This document shows positions 16,846 to 27,111 of a stretch of 64,000 bases of DNA, piece after piece (position 1 is the first letter of the stretch; each line of letters begins with the position of its first letter). The translations under genes and the position numbers were made by a program. Below the pieces are notes generated by a model, which made no database searches, had not been told where the DNA came from, and saw nothing but the letters and a program-made list of their open reading frames with translations. This DNA comes from Thalassococcus sp. S3 (lineage in GTDB: Bacteria > Pseudomonadota > Alphaproteobacteria > Rhodobacterales > Rhodobacteraceae). The DNA lies in the NCBI RefSeq assembly GCF_004216475.1, contig NZ_CP022303.1, forward strand, positions 1,488,001 through 1,552,000, written 5' to 3'.

Positions 16846-18549
16846 TCAAAACCGCCAGGGGACAACCCCGCGCGGCGCGTGTCGTCCGAACCGGTCCAGC
16901 GCGGCCATCAGTGCGATCGTGGCAAGCACGGTGACCGCCGACATCGCAGCCGCAAGTGTCGTGTACCCTCCATCCTCGTAGTTGAAGATCGTCGTGCCGA
17001 TGGTCTCGTTCCCCGTCGACCACAGGAGCGCCGACACCGTGACCTCGTTATAAGCCGTCAGGAACACGAGGATCGCGCCGGACGCTGCCGCGGGCGCGAT
17101 CAGCGGGGCAAAGGCCTTGCGCATGCGGAAGCCGAACCCGGCACCGGCCACACGCGCGGCTTCGTCAAGGGCAGGATCCAGTTGCATGTAAGAGGCGCTG
17201 ATCGGTTTCAAAGCGATGGAGAAAAAGGCGCAGATATAGGCCAGATAGATGATGCCCAGCGTCCCATAGATCGACACGCCGATCAGGGGCAGGGGGCGAA
17301 TAAAGGCGAGGATGAAGGCGATGGAGATGACAAGGCCCGGAATGGCATAAGTCATCTCGGCCAAGGTCGCGAGACCCGTTCCGATGCGGCGCGGGCCCGG
17401 GGTGGGCGCGGCGATGTAGCGTGCAAGGAACACGCCGATCCCGGCGATGGTCAGCGCTGCAAAACCTGCGACGAGGCCGGAATTCAGGAATGCGCGGATG
17501 GTGACGGATTGGCGGAAGAGGACTTCGGCAAAGTTGTCAAAGGTCAGCGTTTCAGCAGTCAGTGGCAGGCCATAGGTGGTCACCAATGCGGTCGCGAAGA
17601 GGGCGGTGACGGGCAGAACCAGCGTCAGCACGATCACAAGGATCAGCCCGCCCTCCACCCAAGGGCGTGCAGACCCAAGGCGGAGGTCGAGCGGCGGCTG
17701 CGGCGGGCCGATCAGCCGATTACGGGCGCGCTGCATCAGGGTCATCTGAAGCGCCACGATGACAATCGCCACACCGGCGAGGATCGCGGCGATCACCGCA
17801 ACATCGGTAAGCACCTGCGGACCAAAGCTTGCCAGCCGTCGCCAGATCAGGACCGGTAAGGTGATGTAACGCGCAGGGATGCCGAGCAGTGCGGGAATGC
17901 CGAAATTGCCAAGGGCCGAGACGAAGGCCAGCGCGAAGGAGGCGATGAGGGTCGGCGCCAGCAACGGCAGAATGATGCGGCGAAGCAGTCGGGCGGAGCC
18001 TGCGCCCGCGATCCGCGCGGCATCGCTCAACTCGCGAGGGAGGGAGCGCAGGGCGGCGAGCACCACCAGAAAGACCATCGGCATGTGCTGGATGCCGAGC
18101 AGAAAGATCACGCCTTCGCGGGAGTATAGCGGATGTGTGGAACCGATCTCGGGCGCGATGCCAAGCGTCTTCAGGATGGGGCTCGACGGTCCCATCGCCT
18201 GCACCCAGGCGATGGCGGTCACATGGGGCGGGATCATCATCGGGATCAGCAGCAGAAAGGTGATGACAGCCTTGCCGCGCACATCCGTCAAACCAATCAT
18301 TAGGGCGGCGGCAGTGCCCGCAATCAGCGAAATCAGCGCCGATAGCGCGCTGCTTTCAAGCGACGCCCAAAGCGCGCGGGGCACCGACCGGCTGTCGAGC
18401 GCGTCGAGAACCGGCCCGAGGCTGAACGCACCGTCATCGGTCAGCCCGACACGCGCCAGCAAGCCCAAAGGGAAGACAAAGAGCCAAAGGGCGATGACAA
18501 TGAGAACGGCGAGGGTCAGACCCTCGCCGCTGCGCAAGTATCGGATCAT
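16846..18549 (-). CDS. ABC transporter permease, two fused permease domains (FbpB/ThiP type)
   Basis: A 567-residue inner-membrane protein with about twelve hydrophobic segments in two halves, each with a binding-protein-dependent transport loop. The first EAA-type loop reads LRSLPRELSDAARIAGAG and the second LDPALDEAARVAGAGFGFR. This single-chain, two-domain design is typical of ferric, thiamine and 2-aminoethylphosphonate importers. It starts 9 bp after the binding-protein stop. It ends 7 bp from the convergent ATPase gene, which probably supplies energy. Substrate is unknown. Confidence 0.9.
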   Translation of the reverse strand: MIRYLRSGEGLTLAVLIVIALWLFVFPLGLLARVGLTDDGAFSLGPVLDALDSRSVPRALWASLESSALSALISLIAGTAAALMIGLTDVRGKAVITFLLLIPMMIPPHVTAIAWVQAMGPSSPILKTLGIAPEIGSTHPLYSREGVIFLLGIQHMPMVFLVVLAALRSLPRELSDAARIAGAGSARLLRRIILPLLAPTLIASFALAFVSALGNFGIPALLGIPARYITLPVLIWRRLASFGPQVLTDVAVIAAILAGVAIVIVALQMTLMQRARNRLIGPPQPPLDLRLGSARPWVEGGLILVIVLTLVLPVTALFATALVTTYGLPLTAETLTFDNFAEVLFRQSVTIRAFLNSGLVAGFAALTIAGIGVFLARYIAAPTPGPRRIGTGLATLAEMTYAIPGLVISIAFILAFIRPLPLIGVSIYGTLGIIYLAYICAFFSIALKPISASYMQLDPALDEAARVAGAGFGFRMRKAFAPLIAPAAASGAILVFLTAYNEVTVSALLWSTGNETIGTTIFNYEDGGYTTLAAAMSAVTVLATIALMAALDRFGRHAPRGVVPWRF

Positions 18550-18558
18550 GAGGGCAGG

Positions 18559-19536
18559 TTAGCCGCCGAAGATGTCGATGAAACGCTCTTTGTTGGCCTG
18601 ATCGTCGGCCAGCGCCTGGGCCGGGTCGAAGTCCAGCAGCTTGATCTCGTCCCGTGCGGGGAAGCCTTCGGGCGGCTTGATCGCGGGATGGGCCGGCAGA
18701 TAGCCCATATCGGCGGCCAGTTGCTGGCCCTCGGGCGAGATCAGGAAATCGACAAAGGCCTTGGCGGCGTCGGGGTTCTGGGCCGTGGACAGGATCGCCA
18801 CCGGCTCGGTCACCGCCGAGACGCCTTCCTCGGGGAAGACAAAGGCCACGGGCGCGCCCTTGGCCATTTCGCGGATCGGCAGGAAATCGACGACGAAGCC
18901 GTAAAGCTTCTCACCGCCGGCGATGGCTTTGTAGGTGCCGCCATTGCCGCCCTGCGGGTTGGCGCCCTGATCGGCGAGGGCTTCGTAGAAGTCCCAGCCC
19001 AGATCGGGATGCGAGGTGATCGCGGCCATATGGATCGTCGCCGCCCCCGACGTCAGCGGGGAGGGCATGGCCAGCTTGTCCTTGGCCTCCTCCCCCAGGA
19101 GATCGGCATAGGAGGTTGGCACCATCGGTGCGGCGGTGTTGTAAACGATGCCGGTTGTGATCAGCTTGGTGGAGAAATAATGCCCTTCGGGATCCATCAG
19201 CGCGGGGTCGTAGGCGGAGGTATCGGCCTCTGCATAGGGCATCAGGCGCCCTTCGGCTTCCAGCCCTTCCATTGTCACCATGTCGGCGATCAGCAGCACG
19301 TCGGGCTGCGGTGCGCCCGCTTCAAATTCGGCGCGCAGCTTCGCCATCACCTTGGTGGTTCCGTCGCGGATCCATTCGACCTCGACATCCGGATGTTTGG
19401 CGGTGAAGGCATCGACGGTGCGCTGTGCGTCAGCATTGGGTTGCGACGTGTAGAGCACCAGCTTGCCCGATACATCCGCCGCAAAAGAAGCAGTGGCCAG
19501 CAGCGTCGCTGCCAGCGAAGTCATCAAAAGTCGCAT
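18559..19536 (-). CDS. ABC transporter periplasmic substrate-binding protein
   Basis: A 325-residue exported protein. The ATG at 19536 (MRLLMTSLAATLL) has AGGGG about 8 bases upstream; a GTG 9 bases earlier is less likely. The signal peptide ends FAA-D near residue 20. The mature part begins GKLVLYTSQPNADAQRTVDAF, the opening of FbpA/PhnS-like class II binding proteins. The paired tyrosines that chelate iron in FbpA are not evident, so ferric ion is not a safe ligand call. It leads the permease gene by 9 bp. The promoter should lie in 19537-19590. Confidence 0.87.
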   Translation of the reverse strand: MRLLMTSLAATLLATASFAADVSGKLVLYTSQPNADAQRTVDAFTAKHPDVEVEWIRDGTTKVMAKLRAEFEAGAPQPDVLLIADMVTMEGLEAEGRLMPYAEADTSAYDPALMDPEGHYFSTKLITTGIVYNTAAPMVPTSYADLLGEEAKDKLAMPSPLTSGAATIHMAAITSHPDLGWDFYEALADQGANPQGGNGGTYKAIAGGEKLYGFVVDFLPIREMAKGAPVAFVFPEEGVSAVTEPVAILSTAQNPDAAKAFVDFLISPEGQQLAADMGYLPAHPAIKPPEGFPARDEIKLLDFDPAQALADDQANKERFIDIFGG

Positions 19537-19591
19537 ATGGAACACCCCTTGGTTCGCTTATCAGCGAGGGGATATCAGCCATATGTGACAG

Positions 19592-19616
19592 AAACCCGAC
19601 AGACCGCATCGGGTTT
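19592..19616 (-). terminator. candidate terminator of the glycerol operon
   Basis: An 8-bp stem AAACCCGA/TCGGGTTT with a 9-nt loop lies 9 bases after the glpK stop. On the minus strand the second arm ends in TTT followed by CTGTC. The short T-run makes it a plausible but not strong intrinsic terminator. Confidence 0.5.
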
Positions 19617-19624
19617 GTAACAAC

Positions 19625-21124
<1,500 letters not shown>

Positions 21125-21127
21125 GCC

Positions 21128-21406
21128 TTACACCTTCCAGAAACAGAACCCGCCCCATGCGATGGCCAGCCCCAGCGGCGCCCAAAGGGGCGTGCCGAAG
21201 AGGCCAAGCCAGCCGAGGAAGATATAAGCCGAGCCTAGCAGCGTGATAAAGAGCCGGTCGCCCCGCGTCGTCGTCAGCCCCAGCACGCCGCGCCGCTCAT
21301 CCCCCCCGGGACGGCGGATTTCCAGCACTGCCATCAGCGCGATGGAGGCGAAGATGAAGACAAAGAATGCGGCGGTGGGCCAGGTCCAGGCCATCCAGGA
21401 CAGCAT
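21128..21406 (-). CDS. glpU: DUF2160 small membrane protein of glycerol ABC transporter (GlpU-like)
   Basis: A 92-residue protein with three hydrophobic stretches around residues 8-28, 50-68 and 72-90, and a polar loop RRPGGDERRGVLGLTTTRGDR. DUF2160 proteins accompany GlpSTPQV-type glycerol transporters, for example in Rhizobium leguminosarum, where the gene is called glpU. Its function is unknown. The start codon overlaps the glpQ stop by one base (TGATG), a strong coupling arrangement, and glpK follows after 3 bp. Confidence 0.85.
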   Translation of the reverse strand: MLSWMAWTWPTAAFFVFIFASIALMAVLEIRRPGGDERRGVLGLTTTRGDRLFITLLGSAYIFLGWLGLFGTPLWAPLGLAIAWGGFCFWKV

Positions 21407-22203
21407 CACACCCTCCCCAGGGCAAAGCCCTTGGCAATGTAGTTGCGGACGAAATAGATCACGATGGCCCCCGGAACGATGGTCAACACGCCCGCCGCCG
21501 CCAGCAGCCCCAGCTCGTATCCGGCGCTGGAGGCCGTGCGGGTCATCACGGCGGCAATGGGTTTGGCCTCTACCGCCGAGAGGGTTTTTGCCAATAGCAG
21601 TTCCACCCACGAGAACATGAAGCAGAAGAAGGCCGCGACCCCGATCCCCGCCTTGATGGTGGGCATGAAGATCTTGAAGAAAAAGGCGGGGAAGGAATAG
21701 CCGTCGACATAGGCGGTCTCGTCCACCTCCTTTGGCACGCCCGACATGAACCCTTCGAGGATCCAGACCGCCAGCGGAATGTTGAAAAGGCAATGGGCCA
21801 GCGCGATGGCCAGATGCGTGTCAAAGATGCCTACCGCCGAATAGAGCTGAAAGAAGGGGAGGGCAAAGACCGCAGCCGGGGCCATCCGGTTGGTCAGCAG
21901 CCAAAAGAAAAGATGCTTGTCCCCGAGAAACCGGTAGCGGGAGAAGGCATAGGCTGCAGGCAGGGCAGCCGCCAGAGAGATCACCGTGTTCAAAGACACG
22001 TATATGATCGAGTTGATATAGCCCCAGTACCAGGTCGGGTCGGTCAGGATCGTGCGGTAGCTCTCGAACGTCCAGACCTGCGGGAAGAGGGAAAAGCCCC
22101 CGAGGATCTCGTTGGTGGTCTTGAAGCTCATCGCGACCAGCCAGTAGATCGGCAGCATCAGGAAGAGGATGTAGATAATGGGAACCAGCGCGCGGGGTTT
22201 CAT
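21406..22203 (-). CDS. glpQ: glycerol ABC transporter permease (GlpQ-like)
   Basis: A 265-residue MalG-type permease with six hydrophobic segments. The coupling loop EGFMSGVPKEVDETAYVDG (EAA motif) lies near residue 150, and the last helix ends at IVIYFVRNYIAKGFALGRV. It forms the channel with GlpP. It overlaps the glpP stop by 4 bp and the glpU start by 1 bp. The name follows the Rhizobium glycerol system and should not be confused with the enterobacterial phosphodiesterase GlpQ. Confidence 0.92.
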   Translation of the reverse strand: MKPRALVPIIYILFLMLPIYWLVAMSFKTTNEILGGFSLFPQVWTFESYRTILTDPTWYWGYINSIIYVSLNTVISLAAALPAAYAFSRYRFLGDKHLFFWLLTNRMAPAAVFALPFFQLYSAVGIFDTHLAIALAHCLFNIPLAVWILEGFMSGVPKEVDETAYVDGYSFPAFFFKIFMPTIKAGIGVAAFFCFMFSWVELLLAKTLSAVEAKPIAAVMTRTASSAGYELGLLAAAGVLTIVPGAIVIYFVRNYIAKGFALGRV

Positions 22204-23060
22204 TGCTCGTCCTTCGTCATGATGGTGTAGAAGAGCCAGCTCACCAGGAGCGTGAAGGCGAAATAGATCAGCGACATCGCGGCTGCGTTGCCGAGGTCGA
22301 ATTGGCCAAGCGCCACCTTCACAAGGTCAATCGACAGCAGCGTGGTGGAATTGCCGGGGCCGCCGCCTGTCAGCACGAAAGGCTCGGTATAGATATTGAA
22401 GCTGTCCATGAAGCGCAGAAGGATCGCGATGGTCAGCACCCGTTTCATCTTGGGCAACTGAATATAGCGGAAGACCGACCAGTTGGAGGCGCCGTCGATC
22501 TTGGCCGCCTGATAATAGGCGTCCGGTATCGACACGAGCCCGGCATAGGCCAAGAGCACCACCAGAGAGGTCCAGTGCCAGACATCCATCACGATGATGG
22601 TGATCCAGGCCGCAAGCGGGCTTTGCGTCATGTTGTAGTCGATGCCGACCACGTTGTTCAGGAAATAGCCCAGCAGGCCGATATCGGGCAGGGTGAAGAT
22701 GTTCCACATCGCGCCCACCACATTCCACGGGATCAGCAGCGGCAGCGCCATGAGGACCAGACAGACCGACACCCACACCCCCTTGCGCGGCATGGCCAGC
22801 GCAATGGCCACGCCCAGCGGGATCTCGATCAGAAGGATCGTGCCGGTAAAGAGAAGCTGACGCCCCAGCGCGTCATGGAACCGTTCGGAGCGCAGGACGT
22901 CCTGAAACCAGCCCACGCCGTGCCAGAAAAAGAGGTTGTCGCCAAAGGTTTCCTGCAGCGAGTAGTTCACCACCGTCATCAGCGGAATCAGCGCGTTGAA
23001 GGCCACGAGTGCAAGAACCGGCAGAACGAAAAGCCAGGCACGTTGATTTTCGGTTTTCAT
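22200..23060 (-). CDS. glpP: glycerol ABC transporter permease (GlpP-like)
   Basis: A 286-residue MalF-type permease with six hydrophobic segments. The EAA loop reads AGLVSIPDAYYQAAKIDGASNW (two parts around residue 190). The N-terminal helix begins ENQRAWLFVLPVLALVAFNALIP. It is the second channel subunit beside GlpQ. It overlaps glpT upstream and glpQ downstream by 4 bp each. Substrate assignment rests on the linked glpK, glpD and glpR genes. Confidence 0.92.
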   Translation of the reverse strand: MKTENQRAWLFVLPVLALVAFNALIPLMTVVNYSLQETFGDNLFFWHGVGWFQDVLRSERFHDALGRQLLFTGTILLIEIPLGVAIALAMPRKGVWVSVCLVLMALPLLIPWNVVGAMWNIFTLPDIGLLGYFLNNVVGIDYNMTQSPLAAWITIIVMDVWHWTSLVVLLAYAGLVSIPDAYYQAAKIDGASNWSVFRYIQLPKMKRVLTIAILLRFMDSFNIYTEPFVLTGGGPGNSTTLLSIDLVKVALGQFDLGNAAAMSLIYFAFTLLVSWLFYTIMTKDEQ

Positions 23061-24130
23061 GAGCGGGCCTCCGTTGCGATCCAGCCATCGGCATAGACGC
23101 GGGTGCGGGCGGGATCGAAGGCGAGGTGGACCTCGGCGCCCTGTTCGGGCGCTTGCCCTTCGACGATGGCGCTGACGGCGGTGTCACCGGCCATGGCCTC
23201 GACCACGATATGCCGTCCGATATCGGCGGCCTTGCGCACGGTTGCGGGAATGCCGGTCTCGGCCAGACGCACGAATTCCGGGCGCACACCGATCTCCGTC
23301 TTGCCGCCGGTTTTGGTCACCGGGCCTTCAAGTGCTACGGGCGCTCCACGGAACGATGCGCTGCCATCCGAGACGTCGCACGGCAGGATATTCATTCCGG
23401 GTGAGCCGATGAAATGGCCGACAAAGGTATGTTGCGGACGCTCGAAGAGCTCGACCGGTGTGCCGATCTGCACGATCACGCCGTCCTGCATCACCACGAC
23501 CTGATCGGCGAAAGTCAGTGCCTCGGTTTGGTCATGGGTGACGTAGATCATCGTCACCGCGATCTTCTGGTGAAGCTCTTTCAGTTTCGAGCGGAGTTTC
23601 CATTTCAGCGCGGGGTCGATCACCGTCAGCGGCTCGTCGAACATGATCACGTTCACGTCGTCGCGGACAAGGCCCCGTCCCATGGAGATCTTCTGTTTGT
23701 TGTCCGGCGTCAGGTTCGAGGCACGCGTGTCCAGGCGGTCGTCGAGCTCCAGCATGGCGGCGATCTCGCGCACGCGGGTATCGACGCGGGCCGCCTCCAC
23801 GCCGCGATTGCGCAGCGGGAAGGCCAGATTGTCGTAGACCGTCATCGTGTCGTAGATGACCGGGAACTGGAACACCTGCGCGATGTTGCGCTGGTCGGGG
23901 GGCAGGGTGGTGACGTCCTGCCCATCAAAGAGCACGCGGCCATCGGACGGCGTCAGCAGACCGGAGATGATGTTGAGCAAGGTGGACTTGCCGCAGCCCG
24001 ACGGGCCGAGCAGCGCATAGGCGCCGCCGTCTTTCCAGTCGAGGTTTATCTCCTTCAGCGCGTAGTCATCGGGACTTTTCGGATTGGCCCCATATGCGTG
24101 GCGCAGATGGTCGAGCGTGATCTTAGCCAT
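23057..24130 (-). CDS. glpT: glycerol ABC transporter ATPase GlpT-like, degenerate signature motif
   Basis: A 357-residue ATPase starting MAKITLDHLRHAYG (24130; the longer frame upstream is inside glpS). Walker A GPSGCGKST is at 42-50, Q-loop Gln88, Walker B VIMFDEP at 161-167 and the switch histidine 199 in VTHDQTEA; all are canonical. The ABC signature at 139-147 is NLTPDNKQK instead of LSGGQ-type, so the site it contributes to in the partner should be weak. A TOBE-like domain follows residue 240. It overlaps glpS by 8 bp and glpP by 4 bp. It pairs with GlpS as a heterodimer. Not the enterobacterial GlpT antiporter. Confidence 0.92.
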   Translation of the reverse strand: MAKITLDHLRHAYGANPKSPDDYALKEINLDWKDGGAYALLGPSGCGKSTLLNIISGLLTPSDGRVLFDGQDVTTLPPDQRNIAQVFQFPVIYDTMTVYDNLAFPLRNRGVEAARVDTRVREIAAMLELDDRLDTRASNLTPDNKQKISMGRGLVRDDVNVIMFDEPLTVIDPALKWKLRSKLKELHQKIAVTMIYVTHDQTEALTFADQVVVMQDGVIVQIGTPVELFERPQHTFVGHFIGSPGMNILPCDVSDGSASFRGAPVALEGPVTKTGGKTEIGVRPEFVRLAETGIPATVRKAADIGRHIVVEAMAGDTAVSAIVEGQAPEQGAEVHLAFDPARTRVYADGWIATEARS

Positions 24131-25205
24131 GGGCAGCCCCCCGCGCGGCGAGCGCGCCGTTTGCGTCAAAATAGTAGCAATGGGCCGGGACCATGTGGAA
24201 CACATGCGCCTCGCCCACCTCGTAGGGATGGATACCTGCCGACAGCGACACCCAGCTTTGCGCGCCGATCTCGAAATGCGCGATGCTTTCGGACCCGCTG
24301 AGCTCGGTGATCTGCACCTGCCCTTCCACCGAGATCGACGGCTCGCTAGGCGGGGTCGGGGTGACGTGATGCGGGCGGATGCCGACGGTGTAACTTCCAT
24401 CGGCAAGCGCGGCGGCTTCGCCCATCACCGGCCAGGTCAGCCGGTCGCCCAGCCGCATCTCCGCTCCCGCCTTGGTGACCTGCGCAAGGTTCATCGGCGG
24501 GTCCGAAAAGACAGCGGCGGAATTGAGGTTGGCGGGCGCGCGGTAGATCTGGGCCGTGGGGCCGAATTGTGTGACGCGGCCCTCATGCATTAGTGCGGTA
24601 TGGCCACCCAGCAATAGGGCCTCCGTCGGCTCGGAAGTCGCGTAGACGACCACCGTGCCGCGCCCGGCGAGGAGTTCGGGCAATTGCTCCCGCAACTCCT
24701 CCCGCAGCTTGTAGTCGAGGTTGGCCAGCGGCTCGTCCAGAAAGATCGCGCGGCTTTCCTTGACGATGGCGCGTGCCAGCGCGCAGCGTTGTTGCTGACC
24801 GCCCGACAGCTCTTGCGGGCGGCGCTGCAGCATCGGGCCCAGTTGCAGGATGTTCGCCGCCTCTTCGACGCGGCCCGCGATTTCGGATTTCGGCACGCCT
24901 GCGACCCTAAGGGGCGAGGCGATGTTCTCGAAGACGGTCATATGGGGGTAGTTCACGAAGAACTGGTGCACGAGGGAGATGTTGCGCTTTTGCGGGTTCA
25001 TGCCGGTGACGTTCTCGCCATCGACCCAGACCTCGCCCGTGGTAGGCTTCTCCAGTCCGGCGAGCAGCTTGATCAGCGTGCTTTTGCCTGCGCTTGTCGC
25101 GCCCAGCAGGATGTTGAAACCGCCAGGGTCCAGCGACAGGGTCGTGTCGTAGATATGCGTCTCCGCCCCGACCCGTTTGGTGACGTTCCTCAGTTCCAGT
25201 GCCAT
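24123..25205 (-). CDS. glpS: glycerol ABC transporter ATPase GlpS-like, switch histidine missing
   Basis: A 360-residue ATPase. Walker A GATSAGKST is at 35-43, Q81, a canonical signature ELSGGQQQR at 132-140 and Walker B AIFLDEP at 153-159. At the H-loop the sequence is YATSEPTEA, so position 191 is Ser where the catalytic histidine normally sits. Together with the degenerate signature in GlpT this predicts one working and one degenerate ATP site in the heterodimer. A TOBE-like domain covers the C-terminal third. It is 116 bp downstream of the binding-protein gene, beyond a hairpin, and overlaps glpT. Confidence 0.92.
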   Translation of the reverse strand: MALELRNVTKRVGAETHIYDTTLSLDPGGFNILLGATSAGKSTLIKLLAGLEKPTTGEVWVDGENVTGMNPQKRNISLVHQFFVNYPHMTVFENIASPLRVAGVPKSEIAGRVEEAANILQLGPMLQRRPQELSGGQQQRCALARAIVKESRAIFLDEPLANLDYKLREELREQLPELLAGRGTVVVYATSEPTEALLLGGHTALMHEGRVTQFGPTAQIYRAPANLNSAAVFSDPPMNLAQVTKAGAEMRLGDRLTWPVMGEAAALADGSYTVGIRPHHVTPTPPSEPSISVEGQVQITELSGSESIAHFEIGAQSWVSLSAGIHPYEVGEAHVFHMVPAHCYYFDANGALAARGAAHG

Positions 25206-25269
25206 CTCTACCCCTCGGAGCCCGCGTGCGGCCCGGCCATGACTTGGCTATTGTTCTTGCTTGAAAAGA

Positions 25270-25297
25270 GCCGGGGCGCAGGCTTGCGCGCCCCGGC
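25270..25297 (-). other. GC-rich hairpin between binding-protein gene and glpS
   Basis: A perfect 10-bp stem GCCGGGGCGC/GCGCCCCGGC with an 8-nt loop lies 24 bases after the stop of the binding-protein gene and 64 bases before glpS. It has no U-tract on the minus strand. It probably stabilises the binding-protein mRNA or partly blocks read-through, so the periplasmic protein is made in excess over the membrane complex. Confidence 0.65.
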
Positions 25298-25321
25298 AGT
25301 TGGGGAGGAAAACCCTCGACC

Positions 25322-27055
25322 TCAGTTGGCGGCCCAGCGGGCGACCAGCTCGTCGTAGTTCACGGTCTCGCCTTGCGGCTTCTCGTTCTCCAGCGGCGGT
25401 TTGGCCCCGCCATTGGCATACCAGAACTCCGCATCCTGCTCTTCGTTCAGGCGCGGGCCGCAGCCGCCATAGACGTTCTGTGCTTCATCCGCGCGCTGCA
25501 TCCGCGCCATGACCAGATCCATCTCTTCGGCCAGACGGTCCATGGCTTCCTGCGGGGTAAACGCGCCGGAATTCACGTCACCAATCTGCTGCCACCAGAT
25601 TTGCGCGAGCTTCGGATAGTCGGGCACGTTGACGCCGGTGGGCGACCAGGCCGTGCGATCCGGCGAGCGGTAGAACTCCACCAGACCGCCCAGCTTGGGC
25701 GCTCGTTCGGTGAAGCTTTCATGCCGGACCGAACTGTCGCGGATGAAGGTCAGACCCACGTGGGATTTGCGCACGTCGACCGTCTTGGAGGTCACGAATT
25801 GCGCATAGAGCCAGGCCGCCTGGGCCCGATCCGAAGGCGTGGATTTCAGGAAGGTCCAGGACCCCACATCCTGATAGCCGACCTTCTGACCTTTTTCCCA
25901 ATAGGGGCCATGCGGGCTGGGTGCCATCCGCCAGAGCGGCATGCCCTCATCATCCACGGTGTTGTTGCCTTCGGACTTGGGCTTGACCATGTCGGCGGTA
26001 AAGGCGGTGTACCAGAAGATCTGCTGAGCCACGTTACCTTGCGCCAGTGCGGGCAGGGACTGGTAGAAGTCATAGCTTGCCGCGCCCGGAGGGGCGTATT
26101 TGCGCAGCCATTCGTCCCATTTGCGGATCGCGTACACAGCGGCCGGGCCATTCGCGGCGCCACCACGGCTGACACTCGCGCCTGCCGGGTTGCAGGAGCC
26201 TTCCTCCATCCGGATGCCCCATTCGTCGATCGGCACACCGTTGGGCTCGCCCTTCGATCCGGCACCGGCCATCGACAGCCAGGCATCGGTCATCCGCCAA
26301 CCCAGATCGGGCGCGCGCTTGCCGTAATCCATGTGGCCATAGATCGCGACACCATCGATTTCCTTCACGTCCTCGCTGAAGAACTCCGCTATGTCCTCAT
26401 AGGCCGACCAGTTGACCGGCACGCCCAGATCGTAGCCGTATTTCTCCTTGAACGCGGCCTGCAGATCTTCGCGGTCGAACCAGTCCTTGCGGAACCAGTA
26501 GAGGTTGGCGAATTGCTGGTCGGGAAGTTGGTAGAGGTTCCCGTCCGGCCCGGTCGTGAACTGGATGCCCATGAAGTCGTCCAGATCCAGCGTCGGCGAT
26601 GTCGTCGCCGCCCAGTCACCCGCCATTTGTTCGGTCAGGTTATAGGCCAGTTGCAGCCGCGAATGGGTGCCGATCAGGTCGCTGTCATTGACGTATCCGT
26701 CATAGAGGTTCCGCTTGGTCTGCATCTGGGTCTGCACCGCCTGCACGACCTCGCCCTCGCCGAGGATCTGGTGGTTGACCTTGATGCCTGTGATGTCCTC
26801 GAACGCCTTGGTCAGCACGTCCGATTCGTAGCCATGCGTCGGGATACCTTCCGACAGCACGTTGATCTCCATCCCCGAGAAGGGCTCAGCCGCCTGGATG
26901 AACCACTTCATCTCGTCCAGTTGCTCTTCCTTCGACAGGACGGAGGGTTGGAATTCCTCATCAATCCATTTCTGCGCCGCGGCCTCGTCGGCATAGGCGC
27001 TGGTTCCTGCGATTACGGCTGACGCCGCAACTGCACAGAGTAGAACCCGTCGCAT
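25322..27055 (-). CDS. glpV: glycerol ABC transporter substrate-binding protein (GlpV-like)
   Basis: A 577-residue periplasmic protein, long for sugar-type binding proteins but normal for the glycerol GlpV group. The start at 27055 (MRRVLLCAVAASAVIAG) follows a GGAGGTGA site; the longer frame is upstream DNA. The signal peptide ends AYA-D near residue 23. Characteristic segments are VLSEGIPTHGYESDVLTKAFEDITGIKVNHQ split across residues 57-88 and FWYTAFTADM. It is first in the operon glpV-S-T-P-Q-U-K. Glycerol as ligand is inferred from the complete linked pathway. Confidence 0.9.
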   Translation of the reverse strand: MRRVLLCAVAASAVIAGTSAYADEAAAQKWIDEEFQPSVLSKEEQLDEMKWFIQAAEPFSGMEINVLSEGIPTHGYESDVLTKAFEDITGIKVNHQILGEGEVVQAVQTQMQTKRNLYDGYVNDSDLIGTHSRLQLAYNLTEQMAGDWAATTSPTLDLDDFMGIQFTTGPDGNLYQLPDQQFANLYWFRKDWFDREDLQAAFKEKYGYDLGVPVNWSAYEDIAEFFSEDVKEIDGVAIYGHMDYGKRAPDLGWRMTDAWLSMAGAGSKGEPNGVPIDEWGIRMEEGSCNPAGASVSRGGAANGPAAVYAIRKWDEWLRKYAPPGAASYDFYQSLPALAQGNVAQQIFWYTAFTADMVKPKSEGNNTVDDEGMPLWRMAPSPHGPYWEKGQKVGYQDVGSWTFLKSTPSDRAQAAWLYAQFVTSKTVDVRKSHVGLTFIRDSSVRHESFTERAPKLGGLVEFYRSPDRTAWSPTGVNVPDYPKLAQIWWQQIGDVNSGAFTPQEAMDRLAEEMDLVMARMQRADEAQNVYGGCGPRLNEEQDAEFWYANGGAKPPLENEKPQGETVNYDELVARWAAN

Positions 27056-27111
27056 TACGTTCACCTCCCTTAGTTTCGTATGGCTGGCAAAATGCAGCAT
27101 GATCATGGTTG

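Noticed and set aside
18559..19536. Naming the binding protein as ferric-iron binding (FbpA)
   Set aside because: The fold class fits, but the adjacent tyrosine pair that chelates Fe3+ is not evident, and the linked racemase suggests an organic ligand.
25373..27022. 549-codon plus-strand frame opposite the glycerol binding-protein gene
   Set aside because: Antisense shadow; the minus-strand protein has a signal peptide, ribosome-binding site and operon context.
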